A stretch of DNA of 64,000 bases from Hygrocybe punicea (lineage: Eukaryota; Basidiomycota; Agaricomycetes; Agaricales; Hygrophoraceae): contig OY744466.1 in NCBI GenBank assembly GCA_963556145.1, positions 3,348,001 to 3,412,000 of the forward strand. The letters run 5' to 3'. The notes below the pieces were generated by a model. The model was not told where the DNA came from and did no database searches. It was given only the letters and a program-made list of their open reading frames with translations. The position numbers and the translations under genes are program-made. Numbering within the stretch: position 1 is the stretch's first letter; every line of letters starts with the position of its first letter. Below, piece after piece: positions 25,381 to 35,242 of this stretch.

Positions 25381-26001
25381 CGCGTTGTAAGGAGTCGCGA
25401 ATGTTGGATTCGCCTGTTTGTCAGGTTGTTTGTCAAACGCGTCCGAACCAAACAAACGGTCCTTTGAAGCTTCCTCAAATAATAATTATAACCCCAAAAG
25501 AAAACAATCATAACGCTGCCGAGAACTACTCCCGTAACGCCAAGTATAATTATAATATTGTCCCAAGTGTCATTTGAACAAAGGTCCACTCGAACAATTA
25601 TTTGTACAAATGAGGTTGACCGTCACCCAAGGATTCTGACGCTAGAAACGAGTGTCCTGGTAACTCAAGGACACGGACAAGTGAGCGCTAATGATGATGA
25701 TGATGATGATCTGCTACTAGTAACGCCATCAATTTTACCCCCAATGAGGCCAGCACTGAGTCACTGAGCGGCCGCCCCAGTTGCCATACCAAAAAAAAAA
25801 ATCTGGACACAGGGCGTCCCTTGCAATTGTCAGGCACAATTGACTGGGAAGCGTACGTATACGTCAACCATATGCATGTAAGCAAGGTCCAAGGTTTGTA
25901 ACAATAAGACTGCGGTCTTTTTATACAAAAAGGAGACTCGGCGTTGGCTGTTTGACGCCACGTCTCCCCCCCCCTTTCCACTTTCTCTAGACTACAGCAC
26001 C
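25381..26001. other. upstream region of AT-hook gene and small gene A
   Basis: Divergent intergenic region. Coding-like frame may persist to about 25475 on the minus strand. A GAT/ATG trinucleotide run lies at about 25690-25711 and a C-rich run at about 25966-25975. A TATA-like element precedes the small gene on the plus strand. Nothing else is supported. Confidence 0.5.
25922..25929 (+). promoter_or_regulatory. probable TATA element of small gene A
   Basis: TATACAAA lies about 75 bp before the ATG at 26002. The neighbouring paralogue has a TATAAAA at a similar distance, which supports the call. Confidence 0.45.
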
Positions 26002-26566
26002 ATGGGTTCAGCACACGCCGTACATCCAGCGGGCTACATCATCCAACTACTCACTCCCTATCCCACCCCCATCCAACCTACCCACTACGACGAGAAGGGT
26101 CGCCAATCTCAATACATCGAGTCTACCCTCCAACGGCGTGAGCGTATCGCGTTTTTGAAGAAGAGGGAATGGGCTAGGAGAATGGCGTTGTGGATGAATG
26201 AATCTGCAGTCGTTGACTCGATTGTGAGTCTCCCAGCTTGGGTTCAACATAATAACAATAATATGCTGACCGTGTATCGCGCAGGCTGCGCCACCACCGC
26301 AGGACCATGGTGGCTGCAACTTGAAATCACCCGTCGCGTACGGTGGCAACACAACCGATTACTATGATCCCAACAGCACCGAACCATACATCATCTATAG
26401 CTCGTCTCCATCGCCACGCAACGTGCAACCCACTCCATCCCCTCCACCCAACCCGATAATCTCCCCGTCCCGCGTGAGCACTGGCACTGGCACTGGCACT
26501 GGCACTGGCAACCGGCGACGAAAGACATCCCTATCGTCGATCTCGGAAATGCCAGAGGAGGATTGA
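26002..26566 (+). CDS. small lineage-specific protein A, function unknown
   Basis: Two exons, 26002-26223 and 26285-26566, with a 61-nt GT-AG intron, give 167 residues. The ATG sits in a strong context (ACCATGG). The N-terminal half has the block DEKGRQSQYIESTLQRRER and AFLKKREWARRMALW, which is basic, helical and rich in Trp/Arg. The C-terminal half is rich in Pro, Ser and Tyr and carries a Gly-Thr run from a hexamer repeat, ending SEMPEED. There is no signal peptide or membrane segment. The same block recurs in the gene at 27045, so these are paralogues. I do not recognise a function. Probably restricted to mushroom-forming fungi. Confidence 0.72.
26480..26509 (+). repeat. hexanucleotide repeat (ACTGGC, five copies)
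   Basis: Five perfect ACTGGC copies in the second exon of small gene A, translated as alternating Gly and Thr. Such in-frame microsatellites vary in length between strains. Confidence 0.9.
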
Positions 26567-27044
26567 GACTAATACACGAGACACACCTTCGATTCGCAGT
26601 CCCAGTGCAAGTCACCTTATTATATATAATACCTTATGTATTACCAGACAAATAGTTTACTAGCCCAAGTATCATAGACAGCTAATGCAATTTTCAGACT
26701 GACTACAGACTACAATACCCGTGACCATGGAGCACTGTCAACATTGTCAATGTCAATCAATGCCAACGAAATGGGCGCTCATCTCGACGCGCCGCTGCCG
26801 AGATTGCTTACTCAGTTACTGACCCTGGATCCATTATCATAGCTTACGTGTACCTCAGGCTTAAGCCTATGATATGATATGATATGTTTTTTTGTCACCC
26901 TCCGCTGTGTGAATTTGTTGCGGTTGGATCCGACGACCATTTTCAAACGGCTCATCACGAGTGAGCTGCGTATATGCACCCCACAAGTCTTATAAAAGGC
27001 CGTTCAATGTCCCACATTCACATCAACACCCCGAGAAGCTAGTT
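26567..27044. other. gap between the two small paralogous genes
   Basis: No coding region is supported. It contains short repeats (an ATATG-type run near 26870-26886 and overlapping TGTCAATG-like copies near 26740-26765). A TATA box serving the next gene lies at 26991-26997. Confidence 0.55.
26991..26997 (+). promoter_or_regulatory. TATA box of small gene B
   Basis: A perfect TATAAAA lies 54 bp before the ATG at 27045, a typical position for a strong fungal core promoter. Confidence 0.65.
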
Positions 27045-27257
27045 ATGACGCTAGTTTACGCCCAACCCCCATTCAACACCTACACCCCAATAGTTCCCAG
27101 TCCCGCCCACCATCTCGCTAGTCTCGCCAAATCCACAAACTGTGACGAGAAGGGACGCCAAACCCGCTACGTCGAGACCACAGCCCAGCGATACCAGCGT
27201 CTCGCTTTTCTCAGCGAAAAGCGGTGGGAGAAAAGTGTGGCGATGTGGGCACGATAA
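27045..27257 (+). CDS. small protein B, shortened paralogue of protein A
   Basis: An uninterrupted frame of 70 residues. It shares the core block with protein A: DEKGRQTRYVETTAQRYQR and AFLSEKRWEKSVAMW, about half identical over 36 positions. It stops with TAA right after MWAR, where protein A runs on into its Tyr/Pro-rich second half. Downstream, a possible intron (about 27281-27339) is followed by sequence reading NDDEFYTEPCTRISYRF, which faintly resembles the DYYDPNSTEPYIIYS part of protein A. The gene may therefore have lost its second half through an early stop. It has its own TATA box, so it may still be expressed. Function unknown. Confidence 0.55.
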   Translation: MTLVYAQPPFNTYTPIVPSPAHHLASLAKSTNCDEKGRQTRYVETTAQRYQRLAFLSEKRWEKSVAMWAR

Positions 27258-28195
27258 CTTGAAGATGGCAGCTGTTCTTCTCGTACGTATTGCGAATACG
27301 TTAGGCTGCGAAATACTGACGAGAAATGTGCTTCAGGCCTAGGAGTGTTCGTTGCACTATCCAATGATGACGAGTTCTACACCGAACCGTGCACCCGTAT
27401 ATCATACCGCTTCCCTATCTATAATCGGATTCCATATTCTTTTCTTGCTATCGCCCATGGCCACAAATTTCTACTCTCTTTTTATTTCGGAGGAGGATTG
27501 AGTCTTTCCCCACATAATAATTCAACAATATGTCATCCTTTATGCACACATGATGCAACATGTTCCATGAAATGCCCCTAAAACGTTCTTCTTGTCGCGG
27601 GGTCGCGCTTCCGTCCTCGACTTGGCGGAGGAAATCCAAAGTGTCGGATAGAATCGTCGTTTCAAGCCACCCCTCTCAAACATCACGCAGTTACCCCCAA
27701 ACCTAGCCTTGTTATCGGCTTCTGTGCTTCCTGCCACATAGAGGTGCATCGGAATAGATAACAGGTACCATGACGACACGTACCAAGACAGCCAAGCCAG
27801 TTAGAGCACCAGTTGTCGCTTGTGTTTTTTTTTGGCGGGCCTGCTTCGATAATGATTAGGCCTGTGTCTGTAAATCCAACGTGTTGACGTGAGTGTAGGA
27901 CGTTTATTTTGGCGCTCTGCATCCTGGATATATCAAATTGCTGCCAATGATAAGCACCTGGCGGGTTTCTCGGCTCAACTTGAACTTCCATCGAGGAAGA
28001 AGTCATGACCGCATGTGAGAATAACATCCTCGAGGTCTGCAAGTTTGAACGTTTGAACGCCCACCACATATTAGTAATATGATTGAACAACGAATGTGAA
28101 CTTACTTCAGTCTGGTGTGTGTAGGAATTGGGACTCGGAAACCTGGTCGCGTATGTTTGTAGTCGTATTAGGATAGACTGAATAAGGAAATTTTT
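27258..28195. other. gap with no supported gene
   Basis: The first 150 bp may be a relic of the second half of small gene B. The rest has only fragmentary open frames on both strands, the longest being 135 codons on the minus strand at 27683-28090, with no recognisable motif and no consistent splice structure. A T-rich run is at 27824-27833. I see no RNA gene. Confidence 0.4.
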
Positions 28196-28777
28196 CTACA
28201 ACACTAACCCCGACGCGTCTACGCATCGGTCGACTACGCGCTACCAAGACCGACGTTGTAACGACCCCAACTACAAGGCCTATGCGCAAGATACATTGGC
28301 ACAGGTTGCCAATAATGGATACTCAAGTTTAAGCAAGGCTGCCAGGTGTTCGTTTCATAACCTCTCCTTTCGCTGCCCATGCTCTTAATCCTGTACAGGT
28401 CGAGATTTGTGATGTTCCTGTATGCCCAGTGACCAAGCAACATTTCAGGAAAGTGCAAAGCCGAGGCTGGGAAGTGGGTGTAAGCTCGGAGCTCACCCAT
28501 GTCGTACACTCTAAGAATTGTTGTTTTTTACTTCGTCACGACCTCGCAATAGACTGCCTACGTGGTGCTCGAGACCTTCACGGGAGTGACTATCACAACA
28601 AAAGAGGTTGTTGATTTTATTAACGCCATGCTTCTCGAATATAATGAAGAATACGACAAATGTTTTGCATTGGGTGTCGAGACTATGATAACTGATGATG
28701 GGCTTGTAAGCTGTACGTTCATTATTATCAATCATACATGCCGGCCGTACACCCGGTGGAACCAGAATCCCGAATGA
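28196..28777 (+). CDS. unidentified spliced gene or gene relic
   Basis: Three coding-like blocks lie in order on the plus strand. The first includes DPNYKAYAQDTLAQ. The second begins VEICDVPVCPVTKQHFRKV and runs to SRGWEVG. The third starts after acceptor 28552 with TAYVVLETFTGVTITTKEVV and continues through MLLEYNEEYDKCFALGVET. GT-AG borders join blocks two and three in frame (donor GTAAGC near 28472). The join between blocks one and two works only with a donor near 28293. The third block ends at TGA 28775-28777 or at a further donor near 28707. No ATG start is clear, so the 5' end is missing or unplaced. No family is recognised. It sits at the edge of a decaying P450 array, so it may itself be a remnant. 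Confidence 0.35.
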
Positions 28778-28843
28778 AGGGCAGGAGGGTCAGGCTGAAT
28801 TTTTTTAAACATCAGCTTTTCAAAGTCAATTCAGTGATTGACT

Positions 28844-29702
28844 TCATATATTATGTACAAAGGTGGTGAAGGAGTGTGAAGGCCCCTCACCTCGCGAAAG
28901 CGGCTTCGCAGCACGCTTCCGGAACATAACTTCAGCCGGCTTATTCGGAAAGCAACTCGAAGCAAACCATTCTTTGGAGGGTCGCACACCCTCGTTCTGC
29001 AGTTTGACGTCGTACGAAACGACGACATGCGCTAGCTACTCAAGTACACGAGAATGTCATCAGGGGTTGTCATCAGGAAAGTGTTGACATACCATCACCC
29101 TCCAGAGAGAGAACATCCTCGAATGACTGCACAATCTCGTCTCGGATTGCAAGGAAGCAAACCCCCAGATTGCGGGTCAACGTTGATCGGATCACTGAGA
29201 CATGGAATTGTTCGACAATAACTTCTTCGCCAAAGGTATATTTCACTTGAGCGAGCTGGATGAATAAAGATCAGGCCAAACAAATCGAATACTCCAATAA
29301 TCCGGTACGGATGTCTTCGGAAAATTGTTGACCGCAACAAAACACAGTCCATCTATCCATGAGTGCAACCTTAAAGACACCATTTCGATGCTGGCGCCAG
29401 GGTGTCAGTTGAAGTAACAACGGCTGATGTTAATGTACTTTGTAGCCTCCTTGTATTAGTTCCTGGCTTTGAAGGATATACTTTAGTGCTCCCAAGTAGA
29501 ACGTGAGGGGTCCCGATGAACCAACAGTGGGGATGTGATCGAGCTGGGATACGATGCCTGCTCGTACAAGATCAACGACATGACGGCCTAGTCATAGACG
29601 TACATTGGGTGCACCCGTTGCCCTCGTTAGCTTAACAACCAAGTAGAGGAGAACGAGGCCTGCTATGCCATAAACTATGAGACTTGGATGGCATTCGTCC
29701 AT
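28844..29702 (-). pseudogene. truncated cytochrome P450 (copy A)
   Basis: This copy matches the two P450 genes to its right but is broken. The N-terminal exons are present: the membrane anchor after the ATG at 29702, then LDHIPTVGSSGPLT, and the exon with MDRWTVFCCGQQF. That third exon lacks about 46 bp compared with copy B. Near 29033 the sequence jumps from the intron before the WKAVPA exon straight to the C-terminal exon (LAHVVVSYDVKLQNEG), equal to a loss of about 1.2 kb in copy B (30387-31618). The deletion removes the I-helix, the ExxR motif and the heme-binding cysteine, so no active enzyme can result. The tail reads on past the normal stop to TGA 28844-28846. Confidence 0.88.
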
Positions 29703-30255
29703 ACTCGAAGTCGGATCCCTACAGCAATCAACGTAGGTTTGAACCGTCCGGAAGTATTATGTGGTGGAAAAGACCCCCATCTTGCGTCCTCCGGTAATGT
29801 CAAGCGTGGGTGCAACTTGAACCCCGAAACTCACCGATCGAGGGGTAATCAGGAAAACGTGGTGACTGGTAAAGCGAGATCTAGGCCCAGAATTATTTTA
29901 GGCTTACCATCATCCCGACGACGATGAATATCAACAAAGCCTAAATTAATTCTAGGCCAAGGTAAGAAGAGGTATATGGCGTACCGTTCTGAACAAAACT
30001 ATGGAAAGACCGGTAGATATTGCAATTGGAGCGACGGTGCAGCACAGCAACACATAACTTAAAAAATCAGTTACAGTAAGAAAACGAGTTTTGCTTATTC
30101 ATGATTATCGGAAGCTTGAATGCCTGGTGGTGAACATGCCTGGTGGTGAACATGTACAAAGGACCAGATCCTTATCGTGACGACGACTAGCAAGAATCAC
30201 CCAGATACAACTTGAACCAAAATCATTCGGAATGGTCACAAACCGCGCCTCCGAT
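29703..30255. other. spacer between P450 copies A and B
   Basis: Duplicated spacer related to 32331-32767. It holds the promoter side of copy A and the 3' side of copy B. No other gene is supported. Confidence 0.6.
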
Positions 30256-32330
30256 TTATGCAGCGCGCTTCCGGAACATAACTTCAGCCGTCCTATTCGG
30301 AACGCAACTCGCCGCGAACCATTCGTTGGGGGGTCGCACACCCTCGTTCTGCAATTTGACGTCGTACGAAACGACGACATGCGCTAGCATTGCCTTCAAC
30401 TCATTGACTGCAAAAAACCGGCCAGGGCTGCGTTAAGTCGTAACATAACGTCATGCGAGCCAACTATATACATACCAGGCATATTTGCCAAGTCCCCATG
30501 TAAGGTGATCAAGACTGGGAGTGACCATCTGGAGTTTGGGGCCTTCTCCATCTCCGCACTCCCTTAAGTTCGCAAAGCGAAATGGGTCAAATACGTCGGG
30601 ATGGCTGTACTTCACCTCATCGTGATGTGTGGCATACAGTGGAACAATGAGTAAAGTTCCAGCAGGCAGGACGGTGCCATCCGAGAGCATGAAATCTTTG
30701 AGGACTTTGCGGGGTGAGGTGACTATGGGTAAAGGCGAAATGTAAGTGGCGGTAAACAGTCGAGATCGGATATAGGATGCGTACTACTCCCAGACCCATT
30801 GAACCTTTGCGACTCTCTGAGGAAGCTGTCCACTTTAGACATCCGGTCCACGGCTGCTTTCGTCCAACCGTCCTCCTTCACGATAGACATGACCTCAGTT
30901 CGCAGTGGCAATGCATATTCTGGGTTAGCGGCTAGATGGTACAATGCATGTGTGAAGGCCTGGTGGGTGATCCAACATTGAGTTCTTGGCAGATGCGGGG
31001 AATTAAAAAAATCTTTCGCACCATTGATGAGGTGTGAATGGCGCTGAAATTTAGGAACAAGACGCGCAAAATCAGACTGCGCACATTTCGTTGGTCACCT
31101 TTTGCTGCTTCCAATAACCATGTGATACAGTCATTCTAGAAAGGCAACTGGTGCATGAGCGACAGAGACAAAAGTTGTGCGGCAATGGAGTTTACAGGTT
31201 TATCAGGCCTGTCTTTATTGTTATCATAGTCCGCCTCACACCGCAGACGATCTTCGATAATTGGAGCGAGATGCTTTGCTGCTCGCTTAATATAAACAGG
31301 AAGCTTCGAGATATACCTTCCGACAATCCTATTCATGATCCACGCCAGGTCGATTGTGCTTATCAAATGATAGGGAATATAGACGTACGGTTTCAAAAAA
31401 TTCGGAAAGAGACCAATGAAGATTACAGTCTTCATGACATCGACCGTAAACTGCATAGCAACTGCCAAGTAGTCAGGATCCCGACCTGGAAAAATCTATG
31501 ACCGAATTGTTCAGCAGACCAGAAAGAGTCTCACACATGGGAAGGCCAACAAAAAGCCTGTTGCTTGTCCGACATACAATGCTCCGCATGGTCGTCAACG
31601 CAGGCACTGCCTTCCACTCTACTCAAGTACGAGAATGTCATCAGGGGTTGTCATCAGGAAAGTGTTGACATACCATCACCCTCCAGAGAAAGAACATCCT
31701 CGAATGACTGCACGATCTCGTCTCGGATTGCAGGAAAGCAAACCACCAGATTGCGGGTCAACGTTGATCGGATCACTGAGACTTGAAATGGTTCGACAAC
31801 AACTTCTTCGCCAAAGGTATATTTCGCTTGAGTGAGCTGGATGAAAGATCAGGCCAAGCAGGTCAAATACTCCAATAATCCGGTACCTCCGCAAACGCCC
31901 TCCAAAAGCTTAATTCGTCATCACTAGCTCTGCGGATGTCTTCGGCAAATTGTTGACCACAACAAAACACAGTCCATCTATCCATAAGTGCGACTTTGAA
32001 GACACCATTTCGATGCTGGCGCCAGGGTATCAGTTGAAGTAACAAGGGCTGATGTTAATGTACTTTGTTATAGCCTCCTTGTATTAGCTCCCGGCTTTGA
32101 AGGATATACCTTATTGCTCCCAAGTAGGACGTGAGGGGTCCCGATGAACCAACAGTGGGGATGTGATCGAGCTGCGATACGATGCCTGATCGTACAAGAT
32201 CAACGACATGATGGCATAGTCATAGACGTACATTGGGTGCACCCGTTGCCCTCGTTAGCTTAACAACCAAGTAGAGAAGAAGGAGGCCTGCTATGCCATA
32301 AACTATGAGACTTGGATGGCGTTCGTCCAT
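30256..32330 (-). CDS. cytochrome P450 (copy B), altered heme motif
   Basis: About ten exons encode a class E membrane P450 monooxygenase of about 500 residues. MDERHPSLIVYGIAG opens an N-terminal anchor helix that should hold it in the ER. Then come LDHIPTVGSSGPLTS, VALMDRWTVFCCGQQF, the WKAVPA exon, an I-helix region with LNFSAIHTSSM, the K-helix ExxR (FLRESQR), PERF-like FDPFRFAN and the heme loop. Splicing gives WGLGKYACPGRFF. The canonical loop is FGxGxHxCxG, so Phe is Leu and His is Tyr here, while Cys is kept. All exon joins I checked stay in frame. Substrate is unknown; the layout resembles fungal ent-kaurene-oxidase-type P450s, from memory only. Its activity is less certain than that of copy C. 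Confidence 0.8.
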
Positions 32331-32767
32331 ATTCCAAGTTGGATCAATCTCAGGCTGGCTACAGCAATCAACGTAGGTTTGAACCGTCCGGAAGTATTAT
32401 GTTGTGGGAAAGACCTCGGGTGCAACTTGAATCCCGAAAATCACCGATCGAGGGTCTGTACTCGAGTGATCAGGAAACGTGGAGACTGGTAAAGCCAGAT
32501 CTGGTCTTACCTACAGTGACCATCATCCCAAAGCCTGAAATAATTCTAGGCCAAGGTTAGAAGAGGTAAGACCGGTCTTGCAAATTGGAGCAGCACAGTC
32601 GCAGCACATAAAAAATCAGTTAAGAGAACGAGTTTTGCTTATTCATGATTATCGGAAGCTTGAAACCCTGGTGGTGAACATGTACAAAGGTCCAGATCCT
32701 TATCGTGACCACGACTAGCAAGATACAACCAAAGTCATTCGGAATGTTCACAACCCGCGCCCCCGAT
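32331..32767. other. spacer between P450 copies B and C
   Basis: Duplicated spacer matching parts of 29703-30255 and 34850-34990. No separate gene is supported. Confidence 0.6.
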
Positions 32768-34849
32768 TTATGCGGCGCGCTTCCGGAACATAACTTCAGC
32801 CGTCCTATTCGGAACGCAACTCGCCGCGAACCATTCGTTGGGGGGTCGCACACCCTCGTTCTGCAGTTTGACGTCGTACGAAACGACGACATGCGCTAGC
32901 ATTGCCTTCAACTCATTGGCTGCAAAGAACCGGCCAGGACTAATCAATAGAACTTGCGTCAAGTCGTGATAAAATGCCATGCGAGCCAACCATATACATA
33001 CCAGGCGTGTTTGCCAAACCCCCACGCAAGGTATTCAAGACTGGGAGTGACCATCTGGAGTTTGGGGCCTTCTCCATCTCCGCACTCCCTCAAGTTCGCA
33101 AAGCGAAATGGGTCAAATACGTCGGGATTACTGTAGTTCACCTCATCGCGATGTGTGGCATACAGTGGAACAGTGATTAAAGTTCCAGCAGGCAGGACGG
33201 TGCCATCTGAGAACATGAAATCTTTGAGGACTTTGCGGGATAAGGTGGCTATGGGCAAAGGCGAAATGTAAGTGGGGTGAAACCGTCGAGGTCGGATACA
33301 GGATGCGTACTACTCCCAAGCCCATTGAATCTTTGCGACTCTCTGAGGAAGCTGTCCACTTTAGACATCCGGTCCACGGCCGCTTTCGTCCAACCGTCCT
33401 CCTTCACGATGGACATGACCTCAGTTCGCAGTGGCAATGCATATTCTGGGTTAGCGGCTAGATGGTACAATGCATGTGTGAAGGCCTGGTTGGTGATCCA
33501 ACATGAGTTCTTGGCAGGATGGGGGCGGAAAAAATAATCTTTCGCACCATAGACGAGGTGTGGATGGCGGTGAAATTTATCGCCAAGACGCGCAAAATCA
33601 GACTGAGTACATTTCGCTGGTGACTTTTTGCTTCTTCCAATAACCATGTGATACAGTCATTCTAGAAAGGCAACTGGTGCATGAGCGATAGAGACAAAAG
33701 TTATGCGGCAAAGGCGTTTACAGGTTTATCAGGCCAGTCTTCGTCGTCCGCCTCCTTCCGCAGACGTTCTTCGATAATTGGGGCGAGATGTTTTGATGTT
33801 CGCTTGATATACCCTGGAAGCTTCGAGGCAAATCGTCCCACAATCCTATTTCATGATCCAAGTCAGGTCTGTTGTGTTTATCAAACGATATAGACTTACG
33901 GTTGCAGAAATTTGGGAAAGAGATTAATCAAGGCTGCAGTCTTGATGACATCGACCGTAAACTGCATATTAAGCGCCAAGTAGTCAGGATCCCGACCTGG
34001 AGAAATCTATGACTGAATTGTTCAGCAGACCAGAAAGGGTCTCACACATGGGAAGGCCAACAAAAAGCCTGTTGCTCGTCCGACACACAATGCTCAGCAT
34101 AGTCTTCATCGCAGGCACTGCCTTCCACTCTACTCAAGTACGATAATGTCATCAGGGGTTGTCATCAGGAAAGTGTTGACATACCATCACCCTCCAAAGA
34201 AAGAACATCCTCGAATGACTGCACGATTTCGTCTCGGATTGCGGGAAAGCAAACCCCCAGATTACGGGTCAATGTGGATCGGACGACCGTGATATGAAAG
34301 GGTTCGGCAACAACTTCGTCGCCAAAGGTATATTCCATTTGAGCGAGCTGGATGAATTGCAAAGATCAGGCAATGCACTGGACAAACACTCCAACAATCC
34401 GGTACCTCTGCAAAAGCCTTCACGAGGCTTAATTCGTCATCACTAGCTTTGCGAATATCTTCGATAAATTGGTGACCGCAGCAAAATACGGCCCATCTAT
34501 CCATAAGTGCGACCTTGAAGAAACCATTTCGGTGCTAGCGCCAGGGTATCAGTTGAAGTCACAAAGGCTGATGTTAATGTACTTTGTTGTAGCCTCCTTG
34601 TATTAGCTCCCGGCTTTGAAGGATATACCTTATTGCTCCCAAGTAGGACGTGAGGGGTCCCGATGAACCAACAGTGGGGATGTGATCGAGCTGGGATATG
34701 ATGCCTGCTCGTACAAGATCAACGACATGACGGCCTAGTCATAGACGTACATTGGGTGCACCCGTTGCCCTCGTTAGCTTAACAACCAAGTAGAGGAGAA
34801 CGAGGCTTGCTATGCCATAAACTATGAAACTTGGATGGCGTTCGTCCAT
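32768..34849 (-). CDS. cytochrome P450 (copy C)
   Basis: The best preserved of the three tandem P450 genes, about 500 residues in roughly ten exons. An anchor helix follows MDERHPSFIVYGIAS. Then come LDHIPTVGSSGPLTS, ALMDRWAVFCCGHQF, the WKAVPAMKTM exon, an I-helix region AINFTAIHTSSM, ExxR in FLRESQR, FDPFRFAN and the heme loop WGFGKHACPGRFF, whose cysteine codon is split by intron 32940-33001. The C terminus is MFRKRAA with stop at 32768-32770. The enzyme would use P450 reductase electrons for oxygenation at the ER. Substrate unknown. The frame is also open upstream of the ATG to 34975, but residues before MDERHP do not look P450-like, so 34849 is preferred. Confidence 0.88.
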
Positions 34850-35242
34850 ACTCCAAGTTGGATCAATCTCAGGCTGGCTACAGTAATCAACGTAGGTTTG
34901 AATCGTCCGGAAGCACTTTGTGGTGGGAAAGACGCCATCCCATGTGTCCTCCGGTAATGTCAAGCGTGGGTGCAACGTGAATTATGTGGTGGGAAAGACA
35001 TTCGAGCCATAATCAATACCACAACGCCAAAGGTGAATTTCGAGCACGGACTCAAACCAGTTCGAATTTGTTCGCATTCAAAAGCCAAGAAGATGAAACC
35101 CAACTTTCACCAAGCTGCTCTGGAGAGCATGGTCGAGACACTTAAAGGTCATCATGAAGTTGTGTTCAACGTTCATCCAAGCTCAAGGGCCTCCCAACCA
35201 ACCATCAATTCCCCGGCTGCATTCGTTGTCCCACAACTCCTT
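34850..35242. other. right flank of the P450 array
   Basis: The first 130 bp belong to the duplicated spacer; a short segment with TATGTGGTGGGAAAGAC at 34983 is a further partial copy. The rest to 35242 has no supported gene. Confidence 0.5.

Larger units (their letters stand above)
28844..34990. repeat. tandem array of three P450 repeat units
   Basis: Three direct copies, including gene and spacer, start (as minus-strand genes) at 29702, 32330 and 34849, so the period is about 2.5-2.6 kb. Spacer blocks repeat too: a CCGTCCGGAAG segment lies upstream of each copy (29746, 32386, 34906), and a TTGCTTATTCATGATTATCG segment lies downstream of copies B and C. The copies differ by many point changes and small indels, so this is a set of old local duplications. 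A 16-bp direct duplication lies near 30119-30150. Confidence 0.85.

Noticed and set aside
24885..25589. Minus-strand 234-codon frame starting with a hydrophobic segment (NIIIILGVTGVVLGSVMIVFF)
   Set aside because: The downstream part is the real AT-hook exon, but the hydrophobic start lies in AT-rich upstream sequence; splicing into a different frame upstream fits better.
27683..28090. Minus-strand frame of 135 codons
   Set aside because: No recognisable motif, no neighbouring exons and poor start context.
28844..34990. P450 array as a secondary-metabolite cluster
   Set aside because: No synthase, transporter or cluster regulator lies nearby; only one P450 type repeated.
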